This document shows positions 12,726-25,103 of a DNA stretch of 64,000 nucleotides, piece by piece; within the stretch, counting starts at the first letter, position 1; every line of letters starts with the position of its first letter. The translations under genes and the position numbers were made by a program. This stretch comes from Paratinospora sagittata. Taxonomy: Eukaryota; Streptophyta; Magnoliopsida; Ranunculales; Menispermaceae. The notes below the pieces were generated by a model. It was not told where the DNA came from. It made no database searches and saw only the letters and a list, made by a program, of their open reading frames with translations. The DNA lies in assembly GCA_035771175.1 (NCBI GenBank), contig CM069589.1:27608201-27672200 (forward strand). Direction: 5' to 3'.

Positions 12726-13265
12726 AAAAATAGTTTTGACTCACGATTAAAAATACAATGAATGCGAATAAAAACTCGGTAAATTTCAAATTAAACATAG
12801 AAATTTAAATCATTTGAAATGTCGTAAAGCGTAAGATCAAAACATGCAAATATGCAAGTGATCCGTGCATGGTTTTGGAAAACGTGTGAGCAATATCGAT
12901 TAGAGAAAGATATACCTTAAATATTGTGTATTTCTCATTTTCTCATAATCTTTAAATCGAACTCTTTATTATGAGATCTTCAATGTGGACTTCACACTTG
13001 AGTTGAATGTCTTGAACGTTGATCAAAAGATGTAGTCTTGAAGCTTGATCGAATAGTTCATGTGATGTGATCTTGAAATCAGGATATGATCTTTGAAGTC
13101 CTATGATTGAAACGATCTTGAACGTCTGATATGACCTTGAGTTCCTTGATCGAATCGTTCTTTGGCTTTTTGTTTTCCTGAGGTGCTGAGATAGGTTCTT
13201 GAATAAAACTCGTTAGCACCGAAAGAGATTTCGTTTGTGATCATCAAAATATATTTCATCAAGTA

Positions 13266-14837
13266 TGTTTAACCAATTATCTTCATGTCCCTTACGAGAA
13301 TATGTCCCTATTATGAAAGATTTTCTGTTTATGATATTACTGCACATATGGCATATCTAATCTCACTTAAAGGTTTCAAAGATTCAATGATGCATGGTGA
13401 ACGTATTAAAAGATCTTCTTGAAGACCATGATTGTTTGAAGATGTTTAGTTGTATGATTAGGTTATGATAGGTTGTAGGACCTTCTTTGTCATGTGATTC
13501 AGCAATATGCATGCCTGCATGTTTTAATCGATCTGTTGCATATTCAATTTAATCTGGCTACATTGTGTTTTATCAAGCTTTAATTAAGAAATCAAAAACT
13601 GCTTTAATAAAAGTCTTTCAGGACGCTAATGTTTTAGCAGCGCCCTCCTGGACTTGATGAGTCAGGACGCTGATAAAATATTAGGAAGCTCAAGGTTGAA
13701 TTGAATTGATTAATAAGGACGCTTACTTGTTAGTAGTGACCTTTCTTTTTATCAACCTTTAAGAATGTCAGGACACTGACTTAGTTTCAGCTCGCTGAAA
13801 GTTTTTTTTGTCTTAAAGTGATTTCTATCTTTAAGGATGTTGATGAGTTATAAGTTGAATAAATTATCAGGACGCTACTTGTGTAGGAGCGCCTTCACCT
13901 TTAGAATCAACTTAAATAACTTTCAGGACGCTTACCATCCGTCAACACATTGAGCTGAATCGATCCATTTCGGGAAATAATGTTAACGTTATATTTGAAA
14001 TAACCTAAAGCGCCAAAATCATCAAGTCCATTGCACCTTTGTTATTCCTATATATACATACTGCTTTAGAGCAGAAAAACGACTAATGAAATACGAAACT
14101 GATATTCATTCAAAATGTATTAACAGTTTTTGTTTGTGTTAAACACTTTTTGAAAGTTATTCTTCTTTCACTTGCGCTTGATCTTACGATCTTTTGAAAG
14201 AAAAACTTAAAGTCTTCTGGGTTGATTGATTTTCATCTTCATTATTTTGAAAATCGACTGAGGAAGACAAAAGCTCTTTGAACCTGCTTTCAGCATAAAC
14301 TTCATCATACATATTTTGTTGAATCTGTGATCACAGAAGGTTCAATCCAAAGCTTTGTAAGTATCACTTTGATTTCTAAGTAAAGGGAATCATATCTCAT
14401 CTTGTATTCAGTTTGTAATGACTGGCAAGTCATTGAGTTAGAGCAAGTGTTGCTCAAATTTGTAAACGGGTGTCTCAAGCCCGTAAGTTGAGAATAGGTC
14501 ATTTCTCACCTGTAAGTAGAGAATAAGTCCTCTCACACCCGCAAGTTGAGAAACGGTCCTCTCACACCCGTAAGTTGAGAAAGTGTACCGGTTTGATCTT
14601 CACTCGTAAGAAGGTCCATAGTAGAGTTTGAACAAATCCTAACTTAGAAGGTTAGGTAGTTGATGTAAGCGAGGCTGAACCACTATAAATCTTGCTTGCA
14701 TTGTCCCCTTTACATTTGTTGTATTTAAATTGCTATACTTTGTTTAATCTGCTTTCATTATTCTGCATAATTTTAAGAAAGGTTAAAATTTGCTAAGTGT
14801 CCAATTCACCCCCCTCTTGAACATATCTGGGCCAACA
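13266..14837 (+). mobile_element. Solo LTR nested in E3 3' LTR (TSD aagta)
   Basis: The 1572-bp unit starts TGTTTAACC and ends GGGCCAACA, flanked by aagta at 13261-13265 and 14838-14842. It has the shared E-type LTR plan on the + strand: AGGACGCT/GCGCCCTC half-sites (13617-13935), a TATA box (CTATATATAC, about 14048-14057), 'CACCCGTAAGTTGAGAA' repeats (14455-14600) and a terminal C-rich-loop hairpin (14797-14824). Part of it is the inverted equivalent of the surrounding minus-strand LTR (compare 13830-13900 with 12420-12490), so the two form a large imperfect inverted repeat. Confidence 0.88.
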
Positions 14838-14883
14838 AAGTATACTTAGGGACGTGCTAAGTGATGAACCGCTTAGATTAACA

Positions 14884-16741
14884 ATCTCCCCCTTTTTTAT
14901 GATGGCAAACAAATCAAAAAATTACGCGCATTAAGCAAAAAGGTCAATGTGAATTTCTTTTCCCCATCTAATTCTCTTATTTTTCTTCTCCCCCTTTGAT
15001 ATCATCAAAAAGGTGAAGAAAAAAGACTAAGATCTCCCCATGTTACGTAGTAGAATAGCGAAGCTCCCCCTTATATGGAAACTCCCCCTTACTTTGTGCA
15101 TTCACCCTCAAGATGATTAATGATGACGTGTCATAGTTAGGTACGTGAGAATGCGTATGTTATACTATACTGTTAGCCACGTGAGAAGCAGATCTTATCT
15201 TTAAGCACAGTGAGAAATAGTTTGACTTATTCATAGTCTATAAGATTTTGAAACACTAGCGTAGTCGAGAATCGTAGTCATAATAGGGGATGAGAAAGAA
15301 TTGCCGAAAGATGAATTCATAGAAAATTTTTAAACATGGGCAATTATTCTCGTTGTGCTTGGCATAAATACAAATTTGATAATCAATCCAAGCCAGACAC
15401 ATAGTATGCTTTAAAATTTGTAAATAATCAAGCATAAGCATACTTATAGCATAGGCAAAATAATTTATGATTAAGCAAGGCCTAGCTATTATGATTCTAA
15501 TAAGATGCAAAGTATATAGTTTGAAGTGCATGGCAGCTATTAGATATCAAAAATCACAATCAATTGATGCATACAAGATTTAATATTAAAGAACAACATC
15601 AATGTCATGAGATAGTGAAAGTCGTCGACTTTCCATAGTTTAGGCATATGGAGATATAAGATGAAGAGCAAAGCCTAAAGATATTGAATATATGCTAAAT
15701 TTCATAGATATCATTCAAGCATCAACATATATTCATTTTCATATGCTAGGCAAATAATTTTAATTGAAGCATAGCCTAGATTGCTTTGATTCTAATGAAA
15801 AATGATTTTGAAGCATATGCACTCATTAGAAATCAACTAATCAAGAATTTGATGCTTATATGATTTGAGATGAAGAGAATGCATCAAAGTAAGGAAATCA
15901 TACAAAGAGAATGCCAAAAGATGATAATCATGAGTATAGGTAATTTTCTTTTCACGAAAAATAGGTGTAGGATAAAAAGTTGTGCACATGGCTTATATTC
16001 ATTTGCATATTCATGAGTCGTGCATAGATATGATTTAAAGTAAACATGATCATGATATGAACTAGCAAAGGCAGAGATAAATTGTTAAGCACAGCCTAGC
16101 TAATGTATACATGATCATCAAATAATCAAATATCACATGGTGTTCACGATGAACAAATAATCAGATACACACAAAATGGATGATGCAGATAATGAACAGA
16201 TAACAATGAAAGATGTGATTAACCTCAAGAAAGATATCACAAAGATAATAGCATTAGTCGTAATAAGATTTCATCATGATACAGTTTATCAGGAAATATC
16301 ATCAATGAGCAAGACATTATTAGCATGATGAGAGATAATCATGTTCATGAAAGCACAATAGTTATGCATCAACAATACTCAAAAATAGTTTTGCAATCAC
16401 ATAATCAGGAAAAATAGCAAGGCATAAACAGGCAAGCATTAACTAAGTAGTGAGATGTGCAGAACTCATTGTGAAAGTGAAACAGGGGATTAAACAGAGT
16501 AATCACACACAAATTTAGGCAATTCATAAACTCAATAATCAACCACAATAGTAAAGCAAGATCAATCAAGATGAAGAATAATAACCAAGATGTGAAGTGA
16601 GCAACACTAAGTATGTTAGAGAGCTAATTAGGACACACATACACATCTAATTATAACAGAACTTCAGCATAATCATTGGAAAGGAGTATTGTAGAAAAGT
16701 TTTAAACAACATTCCAAAAGATAGATTAAAAAGAAGTTTGG
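14884..16741 (-). other. E3 internal region downstream of ORF; polypurine tract and degenerate repeats
   Basis: This A/T-rich stretch lies between the E3 ORF remnant and its 3' LTR. A polypurine tract on the minus strand (AAAAAAGGGGGAGAT, 14898-14884) abuts the LTR. Blocks such as 'GCAAGGCCTAGCTATTATGATTC' (about 15475) and its variant (about 15768) suggest a degenerate tandem repeat of about 300 bp. No coding region is visible. Confidence 0.6.
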
Positions 16742-17350
16742 CTAGAAATGACGAGGCTTGCAGAGAGTTTTTTTTATAATATTCCTAGAAGAGTCCAGAG
16801 CAGAATCATCGGGGCAAGGACGGGAACTTCCCATGAAAGCTCTAGGTTCGACGAATTTTGGGAGAGCCGGTGCAGTAGGGACGTCAACTCCCTTTCTCTC
16901 CAGATACAACAGCATAGGGTTGAGCCGCTTCACTTAGCTCATCGTATACACGATGCTATTGCGGACAAATTCCTTTAACTTTTCGTAAGACTTCTCATTC
17001 TTCTTGAGAAGTGTCATCACCAGATTCCTCTGGATTTTAGCCATGTTATCAAGTTCTTTCATTCAGTTTTCATGCTCGCTTAGCATGTCCAACACGGCCT
17101 GAAAGCTGGAAGAGATGGAATCGCTCAGTTTGGCGAACTAATCAACAATCGAAGAGGCAGCAGGAAGCGGTGGCAACGGTTCTTCAGAATGAAGTGGAGA
17201 CGCGCGATTTTTCTCAGGAGAATTGTTCCTAAAGAGGTCTTCATCAGATTTATCTAAGGAAGAGGGAGATAAGGACAAAGAGAAACCACTATAGGAAGAA
17301 CACGGCTCTACTCTAGCTCTTTTCTTAGACGCAGGAATTCTGGATCCCAT
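16742..17350 (-). pseudogene. E3 ORF remnant, coiled-coil C-terminal region
   Basis: One minus-strand frame runs from ATG at 17350 to 16742 (about 200 codons) with three internal stops near 17138, 17060 and 16933. The start is Ser/Pro-rich and acidic. The C-terminal motif (VKRLNPMLLYLERKGVDV) aligns by eye with the end of the coiled-coil domain of the E1 and E2 ORFs (MKRFGMLFHILRKKGVKV). This places E3 in the same pol-less superfamily, with a shorter ORF. No RT, integrase or protease motif accompanies it. Confidence 0.6.
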
Positions 17351-17695
17351 TTGAGTTTTGGAGTAAGAGATGGAAACGAGGAAGATGAATACGGGACGAT
17401 TTCGTGCTCTAAGTGGGAAGTGACGTGAGAGGGAAACGTATGGAGCAAGTAAATAGGCATCGAAAACATGTTTTGCATTAAATGGAAGATTGACGTAGAG
17501 TCATGCGCCGAAGAATATGATTAATAAGGAAATAACTTATTAAGAGTTTGAAAGAATAATTATGCCTAGGTTAACTGAACGATTTCTAGGAATTCTATCC
17601 TAAGACACGAAATACGAAGTACTTAAAACGAACCCTATGATATGACCATTTGGATCTTTGGCTTAAGGCCGTTAGTCCTAAACACGTGAGCACCC

Positions 17696-17707
17696 TCTCT
17701 GATACCA
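17696..17707 (-). other. E3 primer-binding site (initiator tRNA-Met type)
   Basis: On the minus strand, TGGTATCAGAGA follows the 5' LTR end by two bases, as is usual for plant LTR retrotransposons primed by initiator tRNA-Met. A decayed copy lies in the duplicated segment near 25941-25950. Confidence 0.8.
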
Positions 17708-17709
17708 AT

Positions 17710-17869
17710 TGTTGGCCCACCCAAGAAGGTGGTGAATTAGGTGAGATGGTCAATTTTAAACTTTTCTAATGACTTCGTGGTATACCAATGTACATTGGAA
17801 CTAAATGCATAATGTAAAGCACACTAGGATTTATAGTGGTTCGGCCAAGCCTACGTCCACTACTTAATC
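17710..17869 (-). mobile_element. E3 5' LTR, piece next to the primer site
   Basis: These 160 bp match the start of the 3' LTR copy at 10576, including the terminal motif TGTTGG and the block with 'GTGGTTCGGCCAAGCC'. It is cut at taatc (17865-17869) by Gy1; the rest of this LTR is 30123-32431. Compared with 10576 and with the duplicate at 25953, this copy lacks about 25 bp near 17804-17808. Confidence 0.8.
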
Positions 17870-20386
17870 TGTAACAACCCAATTTTTAAAACAGAAATTT
17901 CAAGTAAAATAATGAATATTTTAATTTTATTGTGAAAAATCACTGAAAATCGAGATGTTAATTGTATCCGTCTATATTAACCCATAACCATTATATAGGT
18001 AAAAAAATTTGCAACTTATGAATTTATATTCTTCCAACCAACTTACTGGTTAAGATAAACGAATACCCTTTCATCTTCATGCTAAGGACCACATAATTCC
18101 ACTATACAAATTTTTATATTAAATTGTGAGGGTACTTGCCCTTGTCGATTTATTACGGACACAACATTTAAATACATTCATCAAATAGAATTAATAAATT
18201 CAAGTTCAAAACAAATACATTTAAAGTAAATCATGATCCCTTCAATAATCATAATAAGGTTTTATCAAAATTTCTAGTGTCAGTACAACCCTTTTTAAAT
18301 AAAAGTTCACAAAGTTAAACAAGTAATTAACTCATTCACTAATTAAAATCTTGTCCAGATTACCATCCTACCCCTATAACTGAACCACGTCACAACTTGC
18401 TACTTTATTTTCTAAGTACCTGCATGTGAAAAATAGGGGTAAGCTTGAAATCCCAATGGGTCATCTAAACAATTCACAACATCTTATCATGATATATACA
18501 CAAGAACATTACAAACAAGTTTCACACATTAATCGTTGCAACATTAGATAGTTTGAGTCGAGAATTTTATCACATTCTAAATCACGTACCTTTAGGAAAT
18601 CAAGCCCAGGGTGGCACTACCCAAAAATTAGAAACTCGTTGGCGATATTCATCATGAATAACTGCCCCAAAATTTCCATTGGCGATATTCCTTAGAATAA
18701 CTGCCCCCTATGTGTGATTCTTATCTTAATTGTGTTCTTTAGTGATGTCACACCATACATACAACGTAAGTATGATATTAATTGCATTCACAAGACATAT
18801 TCAAAGTCATGTATTTCATCATCAGGTATTATAATATACAAATGAATTCAATTACCACATGAATTGCATGCATCCAATTATCATTTGATCAGAACAAAAA
18901 TCATGCTGACACACATATCATCATAGTTAATAATCACAACATGGTGTATATAAAATCATGTACAATAGGCATGCATAAGCAATCTAATAATACTATAGAC
19001 CAATTAATTTAACATTCCTATCTATATATCAAAATAAAATATTATGAAGGTATAGAATCTTCCCCACCTGAATCGCTAAATTCCAAATCACTTAAATTCC
19101 TCGTTACGCCTAGTACTCAACCTGTCCACGTATATTACGTTTGTTAATATAAATACTCATAAAAACGATTATGAGTGTGGAGATATATACATATATACAG
19201 TGTGGTGGGATGTTCAAATAAGTATATATATATATAATAACATATTATAATGCCTTGTGATATGATATAATGAAGTGTATGGTATAACATGGTATAATAC
19301 AATATGTGGTATATATATAAGGTGTGGTGATGTGTGGAGTGTTTTGAAAAGGTGTGATATACAACATAATATATATTAGGTGTGCTGATGTGGGACGTTT
19401 AAAAATCAAAAGGGAATAGGGTAAATAAAGAAGAAGGGAGGCGTGGAAAGAGATGGCGTTGATGGTGGTGATGTTAAGTTGCAGAGAGGTGGTGGTGGCG
19501 ATGTGCCACGGGGAACAGAGCAAGCAGAGAGAAAGGAAGGAAAAGTGAGAAAAGAAAGACAGAGAAGAGAGAGGGGGTTTTGTGCGATTGCGTTTCAGCG
19601 ATTGGGGTTTGCACGGCTGGGTTTCGAGAGAGAGAGAGGCGATTGGGTTTTTGAGCACAGAGTTGAGAGAGAGAGTGAGAGAGAGAGCAGAGCAGAGAGT
19701 AGGAAGCTACGGCAAGTTGTAGCGGAGATAGGAGTTTGGTGGTTTTTAAGAAAACAGCAGCGAGTTACAGCGGAGAGAGAGGAGTTTGGCAGTTTTGATA
19801 GAGTGTTTCGAGCTTGAGGGTTTTCGGTTTTGAAAGAGAGAGGCGCGATTGGGTTTTGAAAGAGAGAGAGGCGAGATTGCAGGGCGAGAGCGAGATTGCA
19901 GGGCGAGAGCGAGATTGCAGGGCGAGAACGAGATTGCGGGATTGCAGGGTGAGAGAGGCGGAGCAAGAGTTTGGCTAGATTTAGGTTTTGTTTAGGAAAA
20001 GAGGAGAAGACGATTAGTTTCCTTGATAAAGAAGAAGAGCCTGGGATGTGCGCTCGGATGTTGGAAACAGATCGCGAGCTCCGAAGAACAAGAGACGTGC
20101 GGCGGTCGTTGGAAACAGATCGCGGCCTAGAAGAACAAGGGATGTTCTCGATTGCGATTTAGGACCCGTAGAACGCGCGAGCTTTGACGACTTGGACTTC
20201 TTTCATGAATCTGGAGGCTAGGTTTTCGAGGGCGATGCCGTCGGAGGCTGCAAGGAAGGCGAGTGCGTGAGTTATGAAGTGTTTCTCGTATTGGGAGAGA
20301 TCGACTTCTTTCCCAGATTTGAGGGTAGTGGATCGAAGATGAGAGATTTTAGGTGTTTTTTTTTTCTTAATTTCCAGGGGATTACA
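17870..20386 (-). mobile_element. Gy1 left (3') LTR
   Basis: On the minus strand the LTR starts TGTAATCCCC and ends GTTGTTACA; on the + strand it runs TGTAACAACC to ATTACA. It has two copies of a ~38-bp unit with 'TGGCGATATTC...AATAACTGCCCC' (18635-18710), TA microsatellites near 19170-19330, a purine-rich GAGAGA tract (19440-19970) and a short tandem repeat based on GCAGGGCGAGAGCGAGATT (19878-19945). Small + strand reading frames in the purine-rich tract (19443-20162) are compositional artefacts. Confidence 0.85.
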
Positions 20387-20489
20387 TTCTTTCCGTATTA
20401 AAAGAAATTTCGTCTCGAAATTAAAGTTTAAGCTTACTTACTTGATGATGTTCAACTTTTTCCACTGTTGACCAGTTGTATCTCGAAAC
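20387..20489 (-). other. Gy1 polypurine-tract region
   Basis: On the minus strand, a block containing TTTCGAGACGAAATTTC precedes the LTR start TGTAATCCCC. This arrangement (TTTCG-RGG-CGAAAT, purine run, LTR) also occurs in Gy2 at 37137-37175. Its purine run is weakened here (TTAATACGGAAAGAA). Confidence 0.6.
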
Positions 20490-23400
20490 CTAGAGCGTCC
20501 TTTGGAATAAGTCGGCATATTTGGTCTTCATTTCACTTTTAGGTTCCCAAGTGGCTTCTTCAACTCCATGAGGTTTCCACAACACTTTAACTAATGGAAT
20601 GTCTTTGTTCCTCAAACTATGAACTTTCCAATCTAGGATCTTTAAAGGTCCTTCTTCATAGGTGGCATCAGCTTGTACTTTTACGTCTTTCCAATCGATG
20701 GTGTGGGAAGGGTCTGGTTCATATTTTCGCAACATCGACACATGGAACACGTTGTGGATGGCAGATAAACTAGTTGGCAAGTCTAGTTTGTAAGCATTCT
20801 CACCAATTCGATCACTGATCTTAAACGGACCGATGAACCGAGGCGATAATTTCCCTTTCTTACCAAACCTCATGATACCTTTTTGAGGGCTTATTTTCAG
20901 AAATACCTTATCACCTTTTTGGAACTCTAAAGGTCGGCGCCTCTTATCTGCGTAGCTCTTCTACCTACTTTGTGCAGTAACTAGCCTTTTCTGGATCAAC
21001 TTCACTTTTTCGTTCATTTCAATTATCATATCAGGTCCTGTAAGTACCTTATCTTCCCAATCGGCCCAACACAGTGGTGACCTACATGGTCGTCCAACGT
21101 GTCTTCTAAGATCTGAATAACCCTTTCGGATTGACCATCTGTCTGAGGATGATAGGCGGTGCTCATGGTTAATTTGGTTCCCAATTCCCGCTGTAAGCTC
21201 TGCCAGAACTGAGATGTGAATAAGGAATCTCTATCTGACACTATCGATTTGGGTACTCCGTGTAGCTTCACAATCTCTTTAACATACAGCTCGCCCAGTT
21301 TACTAATAGGATCTATGGATTTAATAGGTAAGAAGTGTGCCACTTTAGTAAGTCGATCCACAATTACCCAAACCTTATCCTCACCTTTCTGATTTCTAGG
21401 AAGAGCTTCGACGAAATCCATTGTTATGTTATCCCATTTCCATTCAGGGATTTTTAAAGGTTGTAACAATCCAGACGATCTTTTATGTTCAGCCTTAACT
21501 TGCTGACATGTAAGGCATTTAGACACATATTTGGCCACATCTCTCTTCATACCTTTCCACCAGTAGTTTTTCTTTAAATTTTGGTACATCTTATCTCCAC
21601 CAGGATGTAAAGTGTATTTAGTCTGATGTGCCTCATCAAATAAGATCTTTTTAATTTCCTCAATTCTGGGTATACAAATTTGATTTATGAATCTCAATAA
21701 CCCCTCTGAATCGATCTTGAAATTTGCATTTCCATTATTGTCTCTAGCACCTGCCACCCATTTTATCAATTTTCTATCCTGAGTTTGACCTTCCTTAATT
21801 TGATGTAGTAGGTCTGGCTTGCAACTCATATTATATAAGAAAATCTGATTTTAACCTTTTTGTACGCCCAAATTATAATCTTCAATCAATTGGTACATCT
21901 GGGCTTTTTCTGCATCGTTCTTATACGATTTTCGGCTTAAAGCATCTGCGACTACATTGGTTTTCCCTGGGTGATAATGCAGCTGAAAATCATAATCATT
22001 CAGCAATTCCATCCATCTCCTTTGCCTCAAATTTAACTCCTTTTGTATATAGATGTACTTTAAATTCTTATGATCAGAGTATAGATCAAATTTCTCTCCA
22101 TAAAGATAGTGTCTCCATATCTTCAAAGAGAATACAATAGCAGCCAATTCTAAATCATGAGTCCGGTAATTCTGTTCATGAGTCTTCAGTTGCCTAGAAG
22201 CATAACCAACCACTTTTCCCTCTTGCATTAGAACAGCGCCAAGACCATTCTTAGAAGCATCAGTGTAAATAACATAACCGACTCCGCTTGCAGGAGTGAT
22301 CAATATTGGGGTTGTGGTCAATCGTCTATTCAACTCTTGAAAAGAATTCTCACATTTCTCATCCCAACTAAATTTGGCATCCTTCCTTGTTAGCTTTGTC
22401 ATAGGCTCAGCTAGTCTCGAAAAATTTAGAATAAATCTTCTATAGTAACCAGCTAGTCCCAAAAAGCTTTTAATTTTCGTCACTGATTTTGGCTTTTCCC
22501 AGTTCATTACTGCTTCAACTTTTGTTGGATCTACGGATATCCCTTCTGATGACACTACATGGCCCAAAAATTTGACTGACTTCATCCAAAATTCACATTT
22601 TTCAAATTTGGCATACAATTGATTTCGCCTCAATGTTTCCAAAACTACTGTAAGGTGTTCCTGATGTTCCTCATTGGTCTTCGAATAAACCAAAATATCA
22701 ACAACAAATACCACTACAAATTTGTCTAGATGAGGCCTAAACGTCCTATTCATTAGATCCATAAATGCTGCTGATGCATTAGTGAGTCCAAATGGCATGA
22801 CTCTGAATTCAAAGTGTCCATACCTAGTCCTGAATGTTGTCTTCGGTATATCTGACTCTTTGATTCTAAGTTGGTGATATCCGGACCTTAGGTCAATCTT
22901 GGAAAAACAAGTTGCTCCCTTTAGTTGATCGAACAAATCATCTATTCTGGGTAAGGGGTACTTGTTCTTGACTGTGACTTGATTTAATTTTCTGTAGTCA
23001 ATACACAGTCTCATCGACCCATCTTTCTTTTTGACAAACAGTACTGGTGCTCCCCAGGGTGATTCGCTCGGCTGGATAAATTCCTTCGCACTAAGATCAT
23101 CAAGCTGAGTCTTTAGTTCTATTAGTTCGCCAGAGGCCATTCTGGAGGGTGACATGGCTATGGCGTCTATTCCAGGGTACAGTTCTATCTTGAACTCTAC
23201 TTCCCGCTTAGGAGGTAATCCTGGTAATTCTTCGGGAAACACTTCAGGGAAGTCTCTAACCACCAAGGGCTCTTCTAAATTCCTCAAGGTCTTTAGAGGC
23301 TTGACTTCTGTTAGGGTTTTGAATTCCTCTTTTTGATTCACAGATTCGAGAAGTGCGGACATGATATTCCTCGGGATTTTGTTTCTATCCCCATAGATTT

Positions 23401-25103
23401 TCAACAACTCTCCCGAAGGTAACCGCAAAGTAATCTTCTTTCAAAAACAATTGATCTGGGCTTGGTACTCAGATAACCAATCCATTCCCAAGATCACATC
23501 ATAATCATTAATGGGTAAGAGTATCAATTCAGCTGAAATCAGCTTATCATCAATTCTAAGGTCACAACTACATTTTTCAGTTGTTTTTACTCCTACTGGT
23601 GTTGAAATTTTCATAACAACAGATATGGGCACAGTGGAAAGTTGTAGTTTCCTGGCTAAGTTTTCAGAAATAAAAGACCTTGATGCTCCAGAATCAAACA
23701 AGATTTTAACTGTAACACGAAATAAAATGAAAGTACCTTCCACTACTTCGTTTGCACCAATTTCTAGTTCAGGATTTCCTTCTGTCATTACAAAGACTCT
23801 GCCTTGATTTTGATTTTGGATTTGATTCTGATTATAGCTTGGACGATTGGCTTGATTTTGTCCTTGCACATTGTTGTTGTTTTGTCAATTGCCCGGATGA
23901 AAATTTTGTCGAACTCCTTGTATAGTGCAGTTTCGTGCCAAATGACCCGGTCGGTTGCATTTGAAGCAAAGTCTCGTAGCTATGACTTGATCTTTGTTTT
24001 GTTGGGGTGCACGAATATTTTTTTGTTGCATCTGTTGCCCACCATCATGCCTAGACCATCCTGATCCGTTGTTGTGATTCTGCACCCTGTTTCACTGGTT
24101 TCCATTGTTGGACTTGTTCCTGTTCCAATTATTAACCATTGCCACCAAAGTTATTCAGATTTTGCCTCTTGTTGTGATTACCCTAGTAATCAAAATTTTG
24201 TCCTTGAGGCCTTTTGTTTTTGTTCCATATTGTCTCCTGCAAGTTCAGTTCTCTCTCTACCAACAAAGCTCGTTCAACCACCTCTTTATAAGTCTCCAGA
24301 TTCATAGGAACAACCACCTTTCTAATTTCCATTCTGAGACCCTCTGCGAATCTACTAGCTTTCATCTGTTCATTGACTACCAGTTCATGAGCAAATCTGG
24401 AAAGTTCAATAAACTTAGCCTCATATTCTCCCACTGTCATGTTCCTCTGTGTCAGCCTCACAAATTCAGATTGTAGTTCTTTTTCATTCGCCTTGGGGAA
24501 GAATTTATCATAAAATATCTCTTCAAAAGTTGTCCAGGTCATAGTGTTCACGTCCACTGTAGGACTTTCTTTAACCATTCTCCACCAATGTTTGGCCTCA
24601 CCTATGAATTGGTGAGCTGCAATCGCCACCATTCTCGGACCAATCACTCCAAGAACTTCCAAGTGTTCCTTAACCTCCTGGAACCACTTGTCAGCTTCCC
24701 TTGGATCTGGTTTTCCTTCAAATTTCGAAGGATGCATATGTTGGAAATCTCTCAATTGATCCGCCCATTCCTTTTCTTCAGGCCTCCTGATGTTTCGAGC
24801 TCCTGGTTCATTCTGCACTACAATTGTTGGATTCAGTGAAGGTTGAGGCATCTGTCTAGTCACCTGTTTCACTACTTGTCTCACAAATTCTGCCATCATC
24901 TCTGGTCCTAAAACAATTCCAGGGGTTAGAACTGTTGTAGGTCGGACATTCTCTGCTCCAATAGAGTCAACATTCGCTGTCAGATTTGCATGTTCTTGTT
25001 TCGTCTGTTGAGGTTCGAATGTCGATTGTGTCTGTACAACTGGTTCAGTGTCCCTTATGAGATCACTCACAGTCCTTGTGTTTCTTCTTCGAGGTGCAGC
25101 CAT
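20490..25103 (-). pseudogene. Gy1 gag-pol polyprotein, broken
   Basis: Minus-strand domains in order: Gag (25103-24183, retrotransposon gag motif with KFFP and TVGEYEAKF); CCHC knuckle CFKCNRPGHLARNC (24085-23885); aspartic protease (23869-23441, DSGAS and ILGMDWL); RT-RNase H (23428-21851, [27 protein letters not shown]); integrase (21829-21026, HPGG...CLTC zinc motif, [21 protein letters not shown]); and a C-terminal chromodomain-like end, EEATWE (20873-20490). Breaks: a frameshift plus stops between Gag and the knuckle, in-frame stops ending at 23885, 23441 and 21851, and a deletion with frameshift near 21090 removing part of the integrase. The RT site reads FVVD rather than FIDD. The domain order and C-terminus indicate a chromovirus, possibly Tekay-like. 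Confidence 0.92.

Larger units (their letters stand above)
10576..14883 (-). mobile_element. E3 3' LTR, interrupted by a solo LTR
   Basis: The LTR proper is 10576-13265 plus 14843-14883. On the minus strand it starts TGTTAATC just after the polypurine tract and ends at 10576 (...CCAACA). Sense order is: an array of AGCGTCCTGA and GGGCGCTA half-sites (12725 to 12040), a TATA box (CTATAAATACC, about 11763-11751), quasi-repeats built on 'TTTTACGGGATAAGGATGAACC' (11180-10800), and a terminal hairpin with stems 10584-10590 and 10603-10609. Confidence 0.85.

Noticed and set aside
10576..14837. Long-TIR DNA transposon: TGTTGG...GGGGGGTGAATTGG at one end and its reverse at the other
   Set aside because: The two ends belong to different units: the minus E3 LTR and a + solo LTR with its own aagta duplication. 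The mirrored look comes from the LTR-terminal hairpin being present at the end of both LTRs in opposite orientation.
19443..20162. Arg/Glu-rich + strand reading frames and the opposite-strand Ser/Leu-rich frames
   Set aside because: They lie in the purine-rich GAGAGA part of a Gy1 LTR and recur in altered form in the other LTR (27786-28260); composition explains the open frames.
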